Assembly: GCA_021397845.1 (NCBI GenBank)
Contig: CM038050.1
Location: 143,529,980-143,593,979, forward strand
Direction: 5' to 3'
DNA: 64,000 nt
Origin: Areca catechu
Taxonomy: Eukaryota > Streptophyta > Magnoliopsida > Arecales > Arecaceae
The position numbers and the translations under genes were made by a program. The notes under the pieces are model-generated. The model searched no databases and was not told where the DNA came from. It worked only from the letters and a program-made list of their open reading frames with translations. Shown piece after piece: positions 10,612 through 22,600 of this stretch (its first letter is position 1; each line of letters begins with the position of its first letter).

Positions 10612-13600
10612 CTGAAATTAAGGCAAATGGAGGAAGTTACCTGCTCCACTACTGGTGCTAGGAGGACAAAGAAGCTTCCAAAGCATACTCTAGGAAAAGG
10701 TTGTTTTTGATATTTTAATATTTAGTTGACAATGGTTGGTGGATCAACTGGCTGGCACCTACCTCTCCAAATGAGAGGTCTCAGGTTCAAAACTGAGTGA
10801 AGGTGAATAACCACCCTATTGTCAAAAGGGATATTAATATTTAATTGTTTGAAAAAAAGGCTATGAGACATAATTTTGTATGCCCTGATCAAATATTATT
10901 GGAAGCTAACAGAAGTTTTGACGAGGGAAAATTGATTTCAAAGACATATTCACCAATGTACCTGAAGTTTAAGGCAAATCAGGAAGTTAGCTACCTGCTA
11001 ATTCACTGGTCATGAACTGATGTGGCAGAAAAGCTTCCAAAGCAGCAAGAAATGGCCTTCGCAATATAATATATTACATTGTTTGAAAAGACAAATGACA
11101 TAAATATGCATATATTGAATGAACATGTGGGAGCGAACAGAAATATTGCCGTACACTCTTACAAATATAGCCCATGTAAGATGAAGTTAGCCATTACAGC
11201 GTGAAAACAACTTTCAATGAGTTTATACCATGATGGTGGAAATGATCAGCCTTAGAATTAGTAAATATTTCTCCTACATCAATGAAGAAATTTAACAATG
11301 TAGTTCTAGCATCTTTAATGAATTTATTATAAGCAGACAAGGTGAAATACACATCCACATTTATCATGCTGTACACTGCCATATTATTTCTGCATGGTTT
11401 CAAAGGAAATGAATACTAATTTCATTAAAGAAGGGAGGAATGTTAAACAGAATAGGGAGCTATAGAACTAACAAACAACCCTAAGAGAAAACTCTACATG
11501 AGATGAACAATATTACCACAGACAAAATGAGACAGCCAATGCCAGGACACCAGTAAATCAGCATAAGGCTAGTAAATCAGCATAAGGCTATAAAGAAAAA
11601 TAGGCAAACAATTACTATAATAATCCAATAGAACAGCTGCAGACCCACAAATTATAAGTAATGCCTCAACAGATCAACTCTCAACCACATTATAGTCCTT
11701 GATGTGATATGGTTCAGTCAGTCCAAAACAATTCTTCTTATCTTTGCTCCGATTCTGGAAAAAACTAGTGTTTTCTTTTACCGATAACAACCCAGGCAGC
11801 ATCAATCTGTCTGATAGAAAATTTGGGACAAAAACTCCTAGCCATGTTTGCCAAAAGAAAACCTCGGAGCTTCCCTTCCCTCTATAAAGTACTGCAAATT
11901 CTTCTCCTTAAAGGAGACTTGCAGTCAAAGAATGGAAAAAAAGGAACTATGTTCTATGCAAAACATTAGAGGCATATCTAAGAATGGTGTCTGAAAAATA
12001 AGAAAAGCTCCAAATCAGATTGCTTGTTAATGGAAAGTGGTTGCTTAACCAAATAAATATTATCAAAAGAGCACGTAATAAATAATAAATGCTGAACATC
12101 AACAATGGTGTCAAAATGTTGTAAATGATTTCAAGAAAGGCTTCTGGAAGAAAGCCTAATGAAGTCAGACATCTTTTCACCTACCTATGGTAATCTTGTA
12201 ATATACTTTGCACATGAGAGACAATGAAATCTATTTCAGAAGTTTAAAAGAGAATAGAAGATGACCTAAATAAAGGAATGGCAAAGTGTATGAAAGCCAT
12301 AAGGTAGCTGAAGGAAGTTAAGAAAGCGATACAAAAGGCTACATTCAAAGCATATGAAGAATTATATCTTAACTTTTTTAGGAAGAAAAATATCTACAAG
12401 ATTACAAAATTAAGAGAATGAAAACTAGAGGCTTAGGTTAACAGCATCAAGGATGAAGATCAAAATGTTCTGGTTAAGAAGGATGAGATTAAGGAAAGAT
12501 AGAGAAGCTATTTTCTAAGAAATTCAATGAAAGCCATGTAGATGATTTAGGATGCCTTACTAGTTTCATTGAAAGTACAAATATTAAATATACATGTAGA
12601 ATTAGAGTATTTGAGATAATGGAGGTTATAAAAAAGACAAAAACAAGAAAAATGGCTAAACCTGATGGAATTCCAGTTAGGTTTGGAAGTGTTTAGCTGA
12701 CTAATTTGTTTAATGTTTTAAACTTTAAAAACTAACAAGTTGCCTGACACAAGTTCCCAAGAATGATCACGTTCAGCATTTGGAATCAATTATTCATAAG
12801 GAGTGAGAGATTGAAGAGGATATTATCTATGGTATCAAAGCAAGTTGGATGAAATGAAGAATTGCAATTATATGATAGCCAAGTCAAAGGAAAAATTTTG
12901 CAGGCAGCCATATGAGCAGCTATGCTGCATTGGGTAGTTAGAAAATAACATATGCACAGGATGAGTGCGGTTGAAATGAGAATATTAAGATGTATGTACG
13001 ATAAACAATATGATCAAAGGAATACACACTGGTGAGTGATTGCACCAATACTCATGCCTCTCTTTGGCTTTTCCTCGAACAAGTGGTGCTTGTGGTCGAG
13101 TAGAGGATGGAAGGTAGAGGGAAGGCCGGGGTGATAGCAGCCAGGCATCAAGGGCTTCCGGTGGTGGAGGACGAACTTGGGCGAAGGTGGCCCAAGGTGG
13201 TCTGTCGCTGCAGTCTGCGTGGTCTTCCCACAAAATCCCACAGAGGTAGAGAAGTTGCGATGCTATTTCACAAAAATTTTGGAATTCCTTGAGGATGAAA
13301 TGGAGGAAGCTAGCAGGCAATGGGAGGTCTTTGTGCTTGCCCAGTGCTTGGGGTGGCGTGTTTCAATGGACTGGGTGCAAGGGATTTTAAGGAGAGGGTA
13401 AGCTGCCTCATGAGATGGAGGGTTTGCCCTAGCGAAGGATCATCTCCTCTTCCATTTCAAATCAAAAAAGAGATGGTATACAAAACAAAGGCCCATGGTT
13501 TGTTGCTAGATAGTTTCTGGCAATCAAACCATGAGTGCCAGATTTTGTATCAAGGACCGACACCATGAAGAAGACAACCATCAGGATGTGACTCCCTGGT

Positions 13601-16600
13601 ATTCCGATGGAGTTTTGGTGCACAAGAAGGCTCCAGGGCAATGTGGAAGAAGCGGGGAAGCCGCTGGAGATCGATAACTTCACCGATCGGCTCCTAAAGA
13701 CTGGGTTTGCTAAGATCCAGGTGGAGATCAACTCCACCGAGCCACTAAAGCCTGGAGTGCTGATCAAAGGGAAGAATCAAGTCTTTTGGCAAGCATTTGT
13801 TTATAAATACTCCCAGTGGTGGGCTATCAATGTAGGCAATTGCACCATTCTGAAGATTCTTGATGTCTTCATCCGACTGACTTTCCCATGTGTGATGATG
13901 ATTGCCCCTTTCAGCCAAAATATATTGTGGAGGTTAACCGGGCACCCATGGAGACTGAGGCCGAGCAAGGGATGGTGGTTGGTGATGAGGCAAACCGAGC
14001 CACCTTGGTCCAATCCTAGCTTGGCCCCTAGGTGGTCACGATGAAGCAACGGCCACCTAGGGTTAGCCCAGCTAGAGCAAAAGGTAAGAAGACGATTGAG
14101 TCTGCTCAAGTTTCCAATCTGGTGAAGCCCGAGTCACCTCCAAAGCAACCGATTCCACCTGCTTCTGCATCGGACTCTAAAGGTTGGCAGAAACCTACCA
14201 AGGTTGCTCATCGATGTTCAGCGGATCAGCGGATGGATCAAGCACCTTAATGGGAGGTGAGTCATCAATTCAAGCCAAGTCACCCTTCTTTGCTCTAGCT
14301 GAGTTGGGCTTGGATCAAGATGACCTAGCCCTGGGGCAGGAGGGCCTAATTTTGTTGGACCTCCATATAATTGAGGCTGGAGTGAGCTCAACCCATGTTT
14401 AGCAAGCTTGTAGGCCTAGGCCTGTTGCAGGAGCCCAGCAAAGAGCCTATTGCAGGAGCCCTTTCTGCCAAGGTTGAGGCCAGCCTCGTATCTTCCACAC
14501 AGACTGCATCCAGTGAGCCATTTCATTCGGCAATGAGCTCCCTGCAGATGGACGGGCATGACATGGTGGTTGTGGGTGAACGTGATGGAGGACTGGAGCC
14601 GAATGCCAGGCATGATGGTGTTGGTGACAATTGCAGAGCGTGGCATCTCCCTGCAAGTGTCTTCGGAGAGCAATGAGCCTATTGCGGGAGCCCTTTCTGC
14701 CAAGGTTGAGGCCAGCCTCGTATCTTCCACACAGACTGCATCCAGTGGGCCATTTCATTCGGCAATGAGCTCCCTGCAGATGGACGGGCATGACATGGTG
14801 GTTGTGGGTGAACGTGATGGAGGACTGGAGCCGATGCCAGGCATGATGATGTTGGTGACAATTGCAGAGCGTGGCATCTCCCTGCAAGTGTCTTCGGAGA
14901 CTGGTGCTGGGTTTGGTGGCAGCCTGGAGAAAGCTCCTCCCATATCTTCAGCAGGCTCGGAGATGATGGTGGCTGGTGGCAGACAGTCGCCATCGACCAA
15001 GGGCATACCAAAGCTCTGGCTGTTGAGCCCCTCTTTTTCCCCTCGACACCGGAGAATCCTTTGGATTCGACATCTCCACTTGGTGCTAGGAACTGTAGCA
15101 GGAATGGGTCGGCCCAAGTGGAGATAGCCCTCAAAGTGCCCTCATCATCGATCCACTCAACAGGAGCATCTGCTCTAGAAGCTGAAGGAGGTGGGGAAAG
15201 AAGGGTGCCCTGCCAAGAGGAAAGGAGTTCAATTTGCAGTGCACCAACCAAAGAGTTGAACCAACATGAGAAGGTTATTGCTCTAGTTAGGAGTCAGCCT
15301 TGAAGGAGACTATAAATGGGTCTTCCCATGGTGGGCATATTGGGAGCGAGGTGGCAATCCTTGGCCACGCCAGAGGGATTAGGACTGTTGTGGGCGTGGA
15401 GGGTAGCCCATCTGTTGGTGAGCATGCAAGGAGCAAGACAGAGTCTTACTGATGTGTTGAAGGTCCGAAGGTGGCTCCTAATACTATTTCTCACCAATGA
15501 AGATTTTACTTATGGAATGTGAGGGGGGGGGGGGGAGGGGAGGGGCTGGGAAGCCCTCATTAGATCTACCTAGAGAAGATTGGTACATCAACATTGTCCG
15601 GAGCTATGCATTTTGCTTGAGACTTGCCTAGCGGGTAGGAACTTGCTTTGGGCTTGTTGGCGATTTACAGCATCTGGGGACTTCTACGCCATTGAATCAT
15701 ATGGTGATACGAATCTTTTTATTATTAAAGTCCTTTTATTTTAAAAATCTTTTTATTTTAGATTGTTGCCGAATAAGGACATTAGAGTCCTATACGAGTC
15801 CTAACCTTATTTGCATAATTTCCTATTTTATTGTTGCTAGAGTCCTATATAAAGATGTAGAAGCTCAATGGCTTAGTATGATGAATAAAGAATTCTCTTT
15901 TCTTATCCAGATCTCCTTCCTCTAAATCTCCTTCTTTCCATCTTTTCTCTTATAATTGAGGTTGACTCCCTCGAAGTGGTCACAATACATGGAGGCATGT
16001 ATCATCTGGTATCAGAGCTAGCAATCCCATAACGCGGCTTTGATCTGATCCGAAGTTTTCTTGGTCTATGGTCCAAGCCCATTCTCGAAAGAAGAAGATA
16101 GAAGTGGAGTTAGTAGAAAAGGAGTCCACTGATGCCCAGATTACTAGGCTTGAGATTGAGGTACAAACTATCACCAAAGCCATCAACAATCTCAAAACTT
16201 AATCGTTGCCATGAATATAAAGGTCGACTCCTAGACATCTACTTCAATGGAGGTGACAGCGATAAGTTATGATACAAATCACCCACTTCTTCCCACATCT
16301 ATGGTGCAGCCACATGTCAATCGATTGGAATTCCTCGCTTCGATGGTGATGACCCTAGTGGATGGATTCACTGAGCAGAGAGATTTTTCAAGTTCAATCA
16401 AATATCCGAAATCCAAAAGGTACCACTTGCATCCTATCACTTGTAGAAAGAGGCTCTAAATGGTTCCAATGGTTTGAAAAGAACCGTGAAATAATTTCTT
16501 GGGCTATTTGTTGAAGCCTTTTGCATTCACTTCGGCCCAACTATATATGAGGATCATCTGGAAGAACTAATGAAGTTACATCAAGGCCCTACTCAATTGG

Positions 16601-19600
16601 TTCAAGATTTACCAAGCACAATTTATGATGCTCGCAAATCATACAATTGGACCAATCGAGAAGTTTTTCAATAGTTGCTTCATTAATGGACAAGAGAAGG
16701 TTTGAAGCATGATGTATGGATTTTTCATCCTACTTCTATGTCTACAGCGATTGAACTTGCTCGCCTACAAGAAGAGAAACAAATTGCCCAACATCATATG
16801 TCGAGGCCACCCTCAACCTACAATGTTCATAGCAACTACACCTGAGGCATTCCCCCTGTTAAGTGCTTGATGCCTGCTGAAACAAAGGCACGGAGTGACA
16901 AGGGCCTTTGTTATAGTTGTGATGAAAAATTTAGTCCTAACCATCAATGTAAATCAAAGCAATTATTTTTGATTTAGGGTGACTCTAACAATGAGTTCGA
17001 GAAAATTATGGAGGAGATGGCAACTGAAATCTCTATACATGCCATGTCGAAATCCTTATCTCCTCGGATGATGTGAGTTAAGGGGCAAATAAAGCATTAA
17101 CTAGTCTATATTCTCATCAACTCAGGAAGCATCCACAACTTTATCGATCTTACTCTTCTTGAAAGAACTCAATGCGGACTTACGAAATCTTTTGAAGTAA
17201 TGGTTGCCAATGGAGATAAATTAGCAACATGTGGTAAATGCTCTAACCTACCAATTACTATTCAAGATTTTTATTTCAAGAGATTTATATGTGTTTCCTC
17301 TTGGGGATTGTGAGATGGTGCTTAGAGCTTACTCCTTTGCACCCTTAGACCCATAATCTACGATTTTTTGAAGCTATCTATGCAGTTTATAGCTCAAGGA
17401 CAACAATATTCATTACCAAGATCCAGAGCTCTAGCCACAAATCATGAGCATTCACTCAATTGAAAAGGGCTTATAAGAAACTGCAATATATATGACTCTA
17501 CATTCTATAAAAAAAGAAGAGCCAGAACAAATCTTATAAGAAACTGCAATATATATGACTCTACATTCTATAAAAAAAGCAGAGCCAGAACAAATCTTAT
17601 AAGAAACTACAATATATATGACTCTACATTCTATAGAAAAAGTAAAGCCAAAACAATCTTTGCCTCTAAAGTTGCAGAACCTACTGAAGCCTATGAAGAC
17701 GTCACATAGAAGATTGGCATAAGTTTAAGGAGCATTTTTCAAAATTTCAACCTTGAGGACAAGGTTGATTTTGAAGAAGGGTGGAATGATACAAATCTTT
17801 TTATTATTATCAGTCATTTTATTTTAGAAGCCTTATTTTAAATTGTTGCCGAATAAGGATGTTAGAGTTCCATATGAGTCCTAATCTTATTTGCATTATT
17901 TTCTATTTTATTGTTGCTAGAGTCCTATACAAAGATGTAAAAGCACTATAGCTTAGTATGATGAAAAACAAAATCTCTTTTCTTCTCCAGATCTCCTTTT
18001 TCTAAAGCTCCTTATTTCCTCCTCTTCTAATTAGAGGTTGACCCCCTCAAAGTGATCACGATACATGAAGGCACGTATCATATGGTTTGGCAAGTGGGAT
18101 CATTGTTGTGTGGAGGCATGGAGTAGCTAATGTGGATGTGTTGCACAATGGTCTCCAATAGGCTGTAGTGGTCATTTGTGGAATTAATGAAAGTCCTTGG
18201 ATTCTGTTTGGTGTTTATGCAAGTATTCAGTACAGACAGAGGACAGATTTATGGGAGGCTTCTAGGATGTTGGACTAGGGCCTTCCTTCCCTTGTTACTG
18301 GTGATTTTAATTTTATTAATAGGCCTCAAAATAAGAGAGGGAGAAGGCCTTTCATAGAGGACAATGGAACTGAGTTCAAGGAATTCATCATGACTAATGG
18401 ACTTGTTGATCTTGGTTGCTCAAGTCCTAGATTCACCTAGTACAATAACCATCAAGGCAAAGCTAGAGTATGGGAGCATATCAACAAGGCCTTTGCCACA
18501 GTTGGATCCAGTGATTTCCTAACCATCAGGTGTGTCAACTCCTAAGGATCGCTTCTGACTACAATCCGATTTTGATGTCCACTAATTCGGATGTCTCATA
18601 CAAAAGCCCCTTCTGGTTGGAGAAGTTTTGGCTAACCTACCCCCACTCTTGGAACATTATGCAAGACGTTTGGAGATTGTCGATACGTGGTGATACCATG
18701 TATCAAGTTACCCATAGACTGGAGTTGACAAGGTGGAAACTTAGGAGGTGGAATCAAGTGGAGGTGGGTGACATCTTTAGGAGGATTAAGATTGAGGCTT
18801 CAATCACTAAAATCCAAAGATAAAGAAGGGGCCCTTTAAAAATGAGGACCTCGTTGATCTTCAGGCCAGGCTCTCCATGCATCACTCTCTACTATAGTAA
18901 TAGGGAAGTTGTGGAGGCAGAATTCAAGCATCCAGTTGTTAAAGGAGGGGACAAGTGTTGCCGCACCGGAAGGTGGTGCTAACTTAGGCTCGACTCAAGG
19001 ATGGCTGGAGCTGTGGCTGCTAATATGAAACCGAGTCTTGCAATGGTATATCGCTGAAAATTGGTCCTGCAAGATAAGGGTCAAAAAGCACACACTCGAA
19101 GATTCCCCGATGATGGACCCTTCGATGCCTAAGTCAATCTCTCGGATAGGCAAATAGAGGCTTGGAGTCCCCTCTGAAGTTTAAGTAAAGTAGAGGGAGG
19201 AGCCGGAGAAGGAATAGAGGAGAAAGACTGAACGAGATCTGTGTGAGAAGATGCTCTCAGTGCATATGAGGCCCGCTTCCAGGAAAATGACACACTGGTG
19301 AGTGAAGTTGCGGAGGCCAGGATACCTTTTGAGAACAAAAGTGTTTAGGGAGGCCTACAAATGTCCTAATGGATACTCAGCTGGATGCTCGCAGAATCAA
19401 GAAGCATTGGGGTATTCTTTCAGGATGATAGCTTTCTTAATAGATGGGACTTCTCAGTTCCACTTTACCTCACCTCTCCATTCTTATCCATTGGCTCACT
19501 TACCATGACCTTAGGCCTCTTACCTGGAGGGTCCCCGAGGAACAAGTTATAGATGTGTACTTGACACCTACAAACAATAAAGAGGTATTGATGGAGACAT

Positions 19601-22600
19601 CAAAACCCATCCGGGTTTCTTTTTTTCTCCCAAATTTTTTTATTTTATTTTGTATTTTTTCCAGCTATTCCACTTATCCCCGCTATTCGTACTTTATTCC
19701 CTGCTTATCCCCGACTTATCCCTGAGTTATTCCTGCCATCTTCTTGCACCACCCATAGCCCAGATCACCTTCCTTCCACCATCACGGCCAACACCCGATC
19801 CATCAACACCGCCACCAGCCTTACGCTAGCCGCCCAACCCACGCAATTGGAGCCGCCCAACCCACGCAATTGGAGCCGCCCAACCCATTGTCCGCCAGTC
19901 ATCCCCGCTCGTGCCACCGTCCACCTCCCACCGACGCCCGACGCCCGTCCCACCACCCTGCTGCCACGATGACCGCCTCCCCTCGCCACGATGACCTCCG
20001 CCATCGTCTCCATCGCCACCACCATCTTGAAGCTCGGCAACCGCGAGGCCCCCCAGCTCCCTCGCCTGGGATCTCCCTTGCTGGAAGCTCCTTCGCCGAG
20101 ATCGCCCTTGCCGGAAGCTCCCTCATCAAGACCTCCATCTGCTGTAAGCTCCCCTGCCAAGGTCTCCATGTTTCGAAGCCTCGCCTGCATGGATCTCCCC
20201 GTGCCGAAGCCTCGCTGAGATCTCTCCATGCTGAAGCCTTATCACTAAGATCCTTTCCCCATGCTCACGAAGGACGTCGGTCGCCGGAATCTGCTATGCA
20301 CCGAAGGGCACCGCCCTCACCGGATCTAGTAGGCCAGCCCCCTTCTCCCCCAGTACTCCATCTTGAACCCCAGCTTCCACGGTCCGATCGTTTCGCCCAT
20401 GCCACCCATTGGCGCATACCCAGTCCCTCCTCGCCAGCAGCCCCAACCCCTCCCCCGTCCGCTGCCTCCCTCTGTTCCATGGTCACAGGAGAAAGAATCT
20501 GCACAGATCGCATAGCAGAAACAACTTTGCATGATCTCAGAGTTGCACGCTTCTCATAACAAGAAGTCTCCTGCACAGTTATCAGGCCTGCGCAGATTTC
20601 AGAGCAGCTAAGCGTGGATCCTGATACAAACCTCTTTCGGTATAGATCTTGATGCATTCGAATTATATTTTATTTATTTTAATTTTTTTAATCTGGATGT
20701 ATTGATTAGTTTGAAGCTGTTTTAGTTTCAAGTTTGTTTTAGATTATGATTATTAGTTTAAAGTCTGTTAGGATTATTAGTTTTGAGTTGGTTTAAGAGA
20801 GAGGAGTTTCCATGTATTGAGATATATTTTGAGAGGGTTTAGGATTCCTAGAAAATTTCATGTATACCCTTACTTGGGTCCTAAGTTTTGTAAGCCTATA
20901 TAAAGGCACCCCCTCTTGTATTGAAGAACAATAATGAAGATGATTTGAGAAGAGTGGTTCTTTCTGCCTCCATAAGGAGTGGGCGTGAGGCCCATCTATG
21001 CCTTCGCTTTCGAGCGTCGAGGGGTGTGAGACCCTATGCCTTCGCTTTCGAGCGTCAAGGGACGTGAGGCCCTAGTTATCCCCTTCTCCTTCGAGTCCCC
21101 TCTATGGTCTTAGAGATTTTTCTTCACGGCCCCAGGTAGCGATATAGGTGGGATGCCCTAGGCGGAGCGCATGTAGTGAGACGGGTGGGATGCCCTAGGC
21201 TATATGTAGTGGGATGGGTGGGATGCCCTAGAGGTGAGAGATCTCTCCATGAAGGTAAGTCCCAAGTCTGTAGAGTGTCCATCTTCTTTACCCCTCCATC
21301 TTTACCACCTTCTTGACCCTAATCCCAGGAGACTTCTCAGCTCTCCAACAATCCTCCTAGCCTTGTCCCTCATCAGGTATGGTGTGCGTTGCAGGGGAGT
21401 AGCGTCAGGCATGTCTCGGCGACTGCAGACATGCCCGTGAAAGATATCATACTATGGTTGGTAGAGTAGGGAGTGATGACCGCCACGACACATTCCTATG
21501 ACTGAGCATCCCTCAGGCGACGAGCATTTATGGTGACCACTCCTAGAACATGCATGACTAGAGCAAGCGAGGATAGATCTAGCAACGATCGACATTCCGT
21601 AGTGGATAGGTGAGCACACGATTTGACATCCAGGTGGAGAGGCATGGAAAGGGGATGTCTGACTTGGCAAAGGCATATCCGGCAATGACTAGATCTTAGG
21701 GCGCCATGCTGACCAACCAAGCCCTGAAATATCAGTTGCCCCCCACTTCTGAGCCGAAGTAGCCCTATTTCCCCCTGGCCTTGGGCATAGAAGTAAAGAT
21801 CCAGTTGATTTGGCAAGGTGCAAGAGCTTGTAGTGCCGGGACTAGCAAGCCCAGCGAGGCTATACCAGGCAAGGCAGCTCACGGCAAGGCAAGCAAGGCT
21901 GTGCTGGATGAGACGACTCGTAGCAAGGCAGACGAGGCAGCTCGCGGCAAGGCAACGAGGCTGGCTCTTCAAGATCCGTGCCAAGATAGGCATGCAGTGG
22001 AGGACAGGTGCGGCTTTTCAGGAAATAACGTTATCCAAAATGGTGATGATTTAAAAATTACTGTGACAGATCGAACTCTCGAGACATTATGATTCGCCTC
22101 CCAAGATGGTGCTTTTAATGTCGAATCGACGTGGGACGCATCAAATGGCAAGGTGAAAACCGACGCCCCTTCATCGAGGGGTGGGCCCTTTTGATGGATT
22201 TAAAAGTGAAAACAAGTTAGCCTCCTCCAACTTTGCAACGTCTAGATGACCGAGAGCAACAGGATGGCGAAGAGGTTTCCGGGCTATTGAAGAGTACAGT
22301 GAAGTCTTACGGTGGGTTCATTCCATCCCTTTCCTTCTTTCTCTATGTCCGACATGCGATTGTCATGGGACAGAGCCAGATCTAACACCTAAGATCACGG
22401 TCTCTACCCTGACAGAAGAGATCTGTCAGCTTGGGGAGGCGCTCGGCTTCCCAACAGACATTCGACTGGAGGTTCCTGCGAGGATGAGCGGGTTACCAAC
22501 AGGACGGCGACAAGGGTCACCATTCACGAGTCTCTAAATGCGGGGCTCAAAATTTCCATGCTTCCAGCAATGGACCTGTTGCGATGGTACTGTCTATATG

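Larger units (their letters stand above)
13030..15704 (+). pseudogene. L1-type LINE ORF1 (DUF4283-type nucleic-acid-binding protein), broken
   Basis: Frames at 13270-13770 give EDEMEEASRQWEVFVLAQCLGWRVSMDWVQ, then ..KKEMVYKTKAHGLLL.., FGAQEG/MEFWCTRRLQG, and GKPLEIDNFTDRLLKTGFAKIQVEI. This is the order of plant L1 ORF1 proteins with a DUF4283 domain and zinc-knuckle start (family recognised from memory). 14030-15300 is a low-complexity Ala/Pro/Ser tail with a 232-bp tandem duplication. Several frameshifts are present. The start near 13030 is approximate, as no clear 5' junction was found. It is interrupted at 15704 by the gypsy element 15705-18080 and continues at 18086. Confidence 0.75.
15705..18080 (+). 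mobile_element. Gag-only Ty3/gypsy element (TR-GAG-like), complete with TSD
   Basis: LTRs are 15705-16004 and 17787-18080, both starting tgatac and ending tatca. The PBS tggtatcagagct is at 16007-16019 and a purine tract gaagaagggtggaa ends at 17786. The 5-bp target duplication tatgg is at 15700-15704 and 18081-18085. The total is 2376 bp with only gag and a protease remnant inside; no reverse transcriptase, RNase H or integrase. It split the L1 LINE. Such gag-only LTR elements are known as TR-GAG in plants. Confidence 0.93.
18956..21734 (-). repeat. 3' LTR of the minus-strand gypsy element, interrupted by a solo LTR
   Basis: 18956-19588 plus 21381-21734 align with 25627-26627 in order, for example 'ggtgctaactta', 'tcctgcaagata', 'ggtccccgag', 'gcgttgcaggggagt', 'gagcatttatgg', 'gactagatctt'. 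Confidence 0.9.

Noticed and set aside
10246..10710. 154-codon plus-strand open frame
   Set aside because: Antisense of T-protein exon 3 and its acceptor; no independent motif.
10729..10833. tRNA gene
   Set aside because: Boxes are degenerate, no cloverleaf could be drawn, and flanking duplications indicate a SINE.
14679..15251. 190-codon minus-strand open frame
   Set aside because: Opposite strand of the L1 ORF1 tail and its tandem duplication; low complexity.
19870..20559. 229-codon Pro/His/Arg-rich open frame
   Set aside because: Lies wholly inside the solo LTR in GC-rich low-complexity DNA; open frames exist on both strands there, so it is composition.
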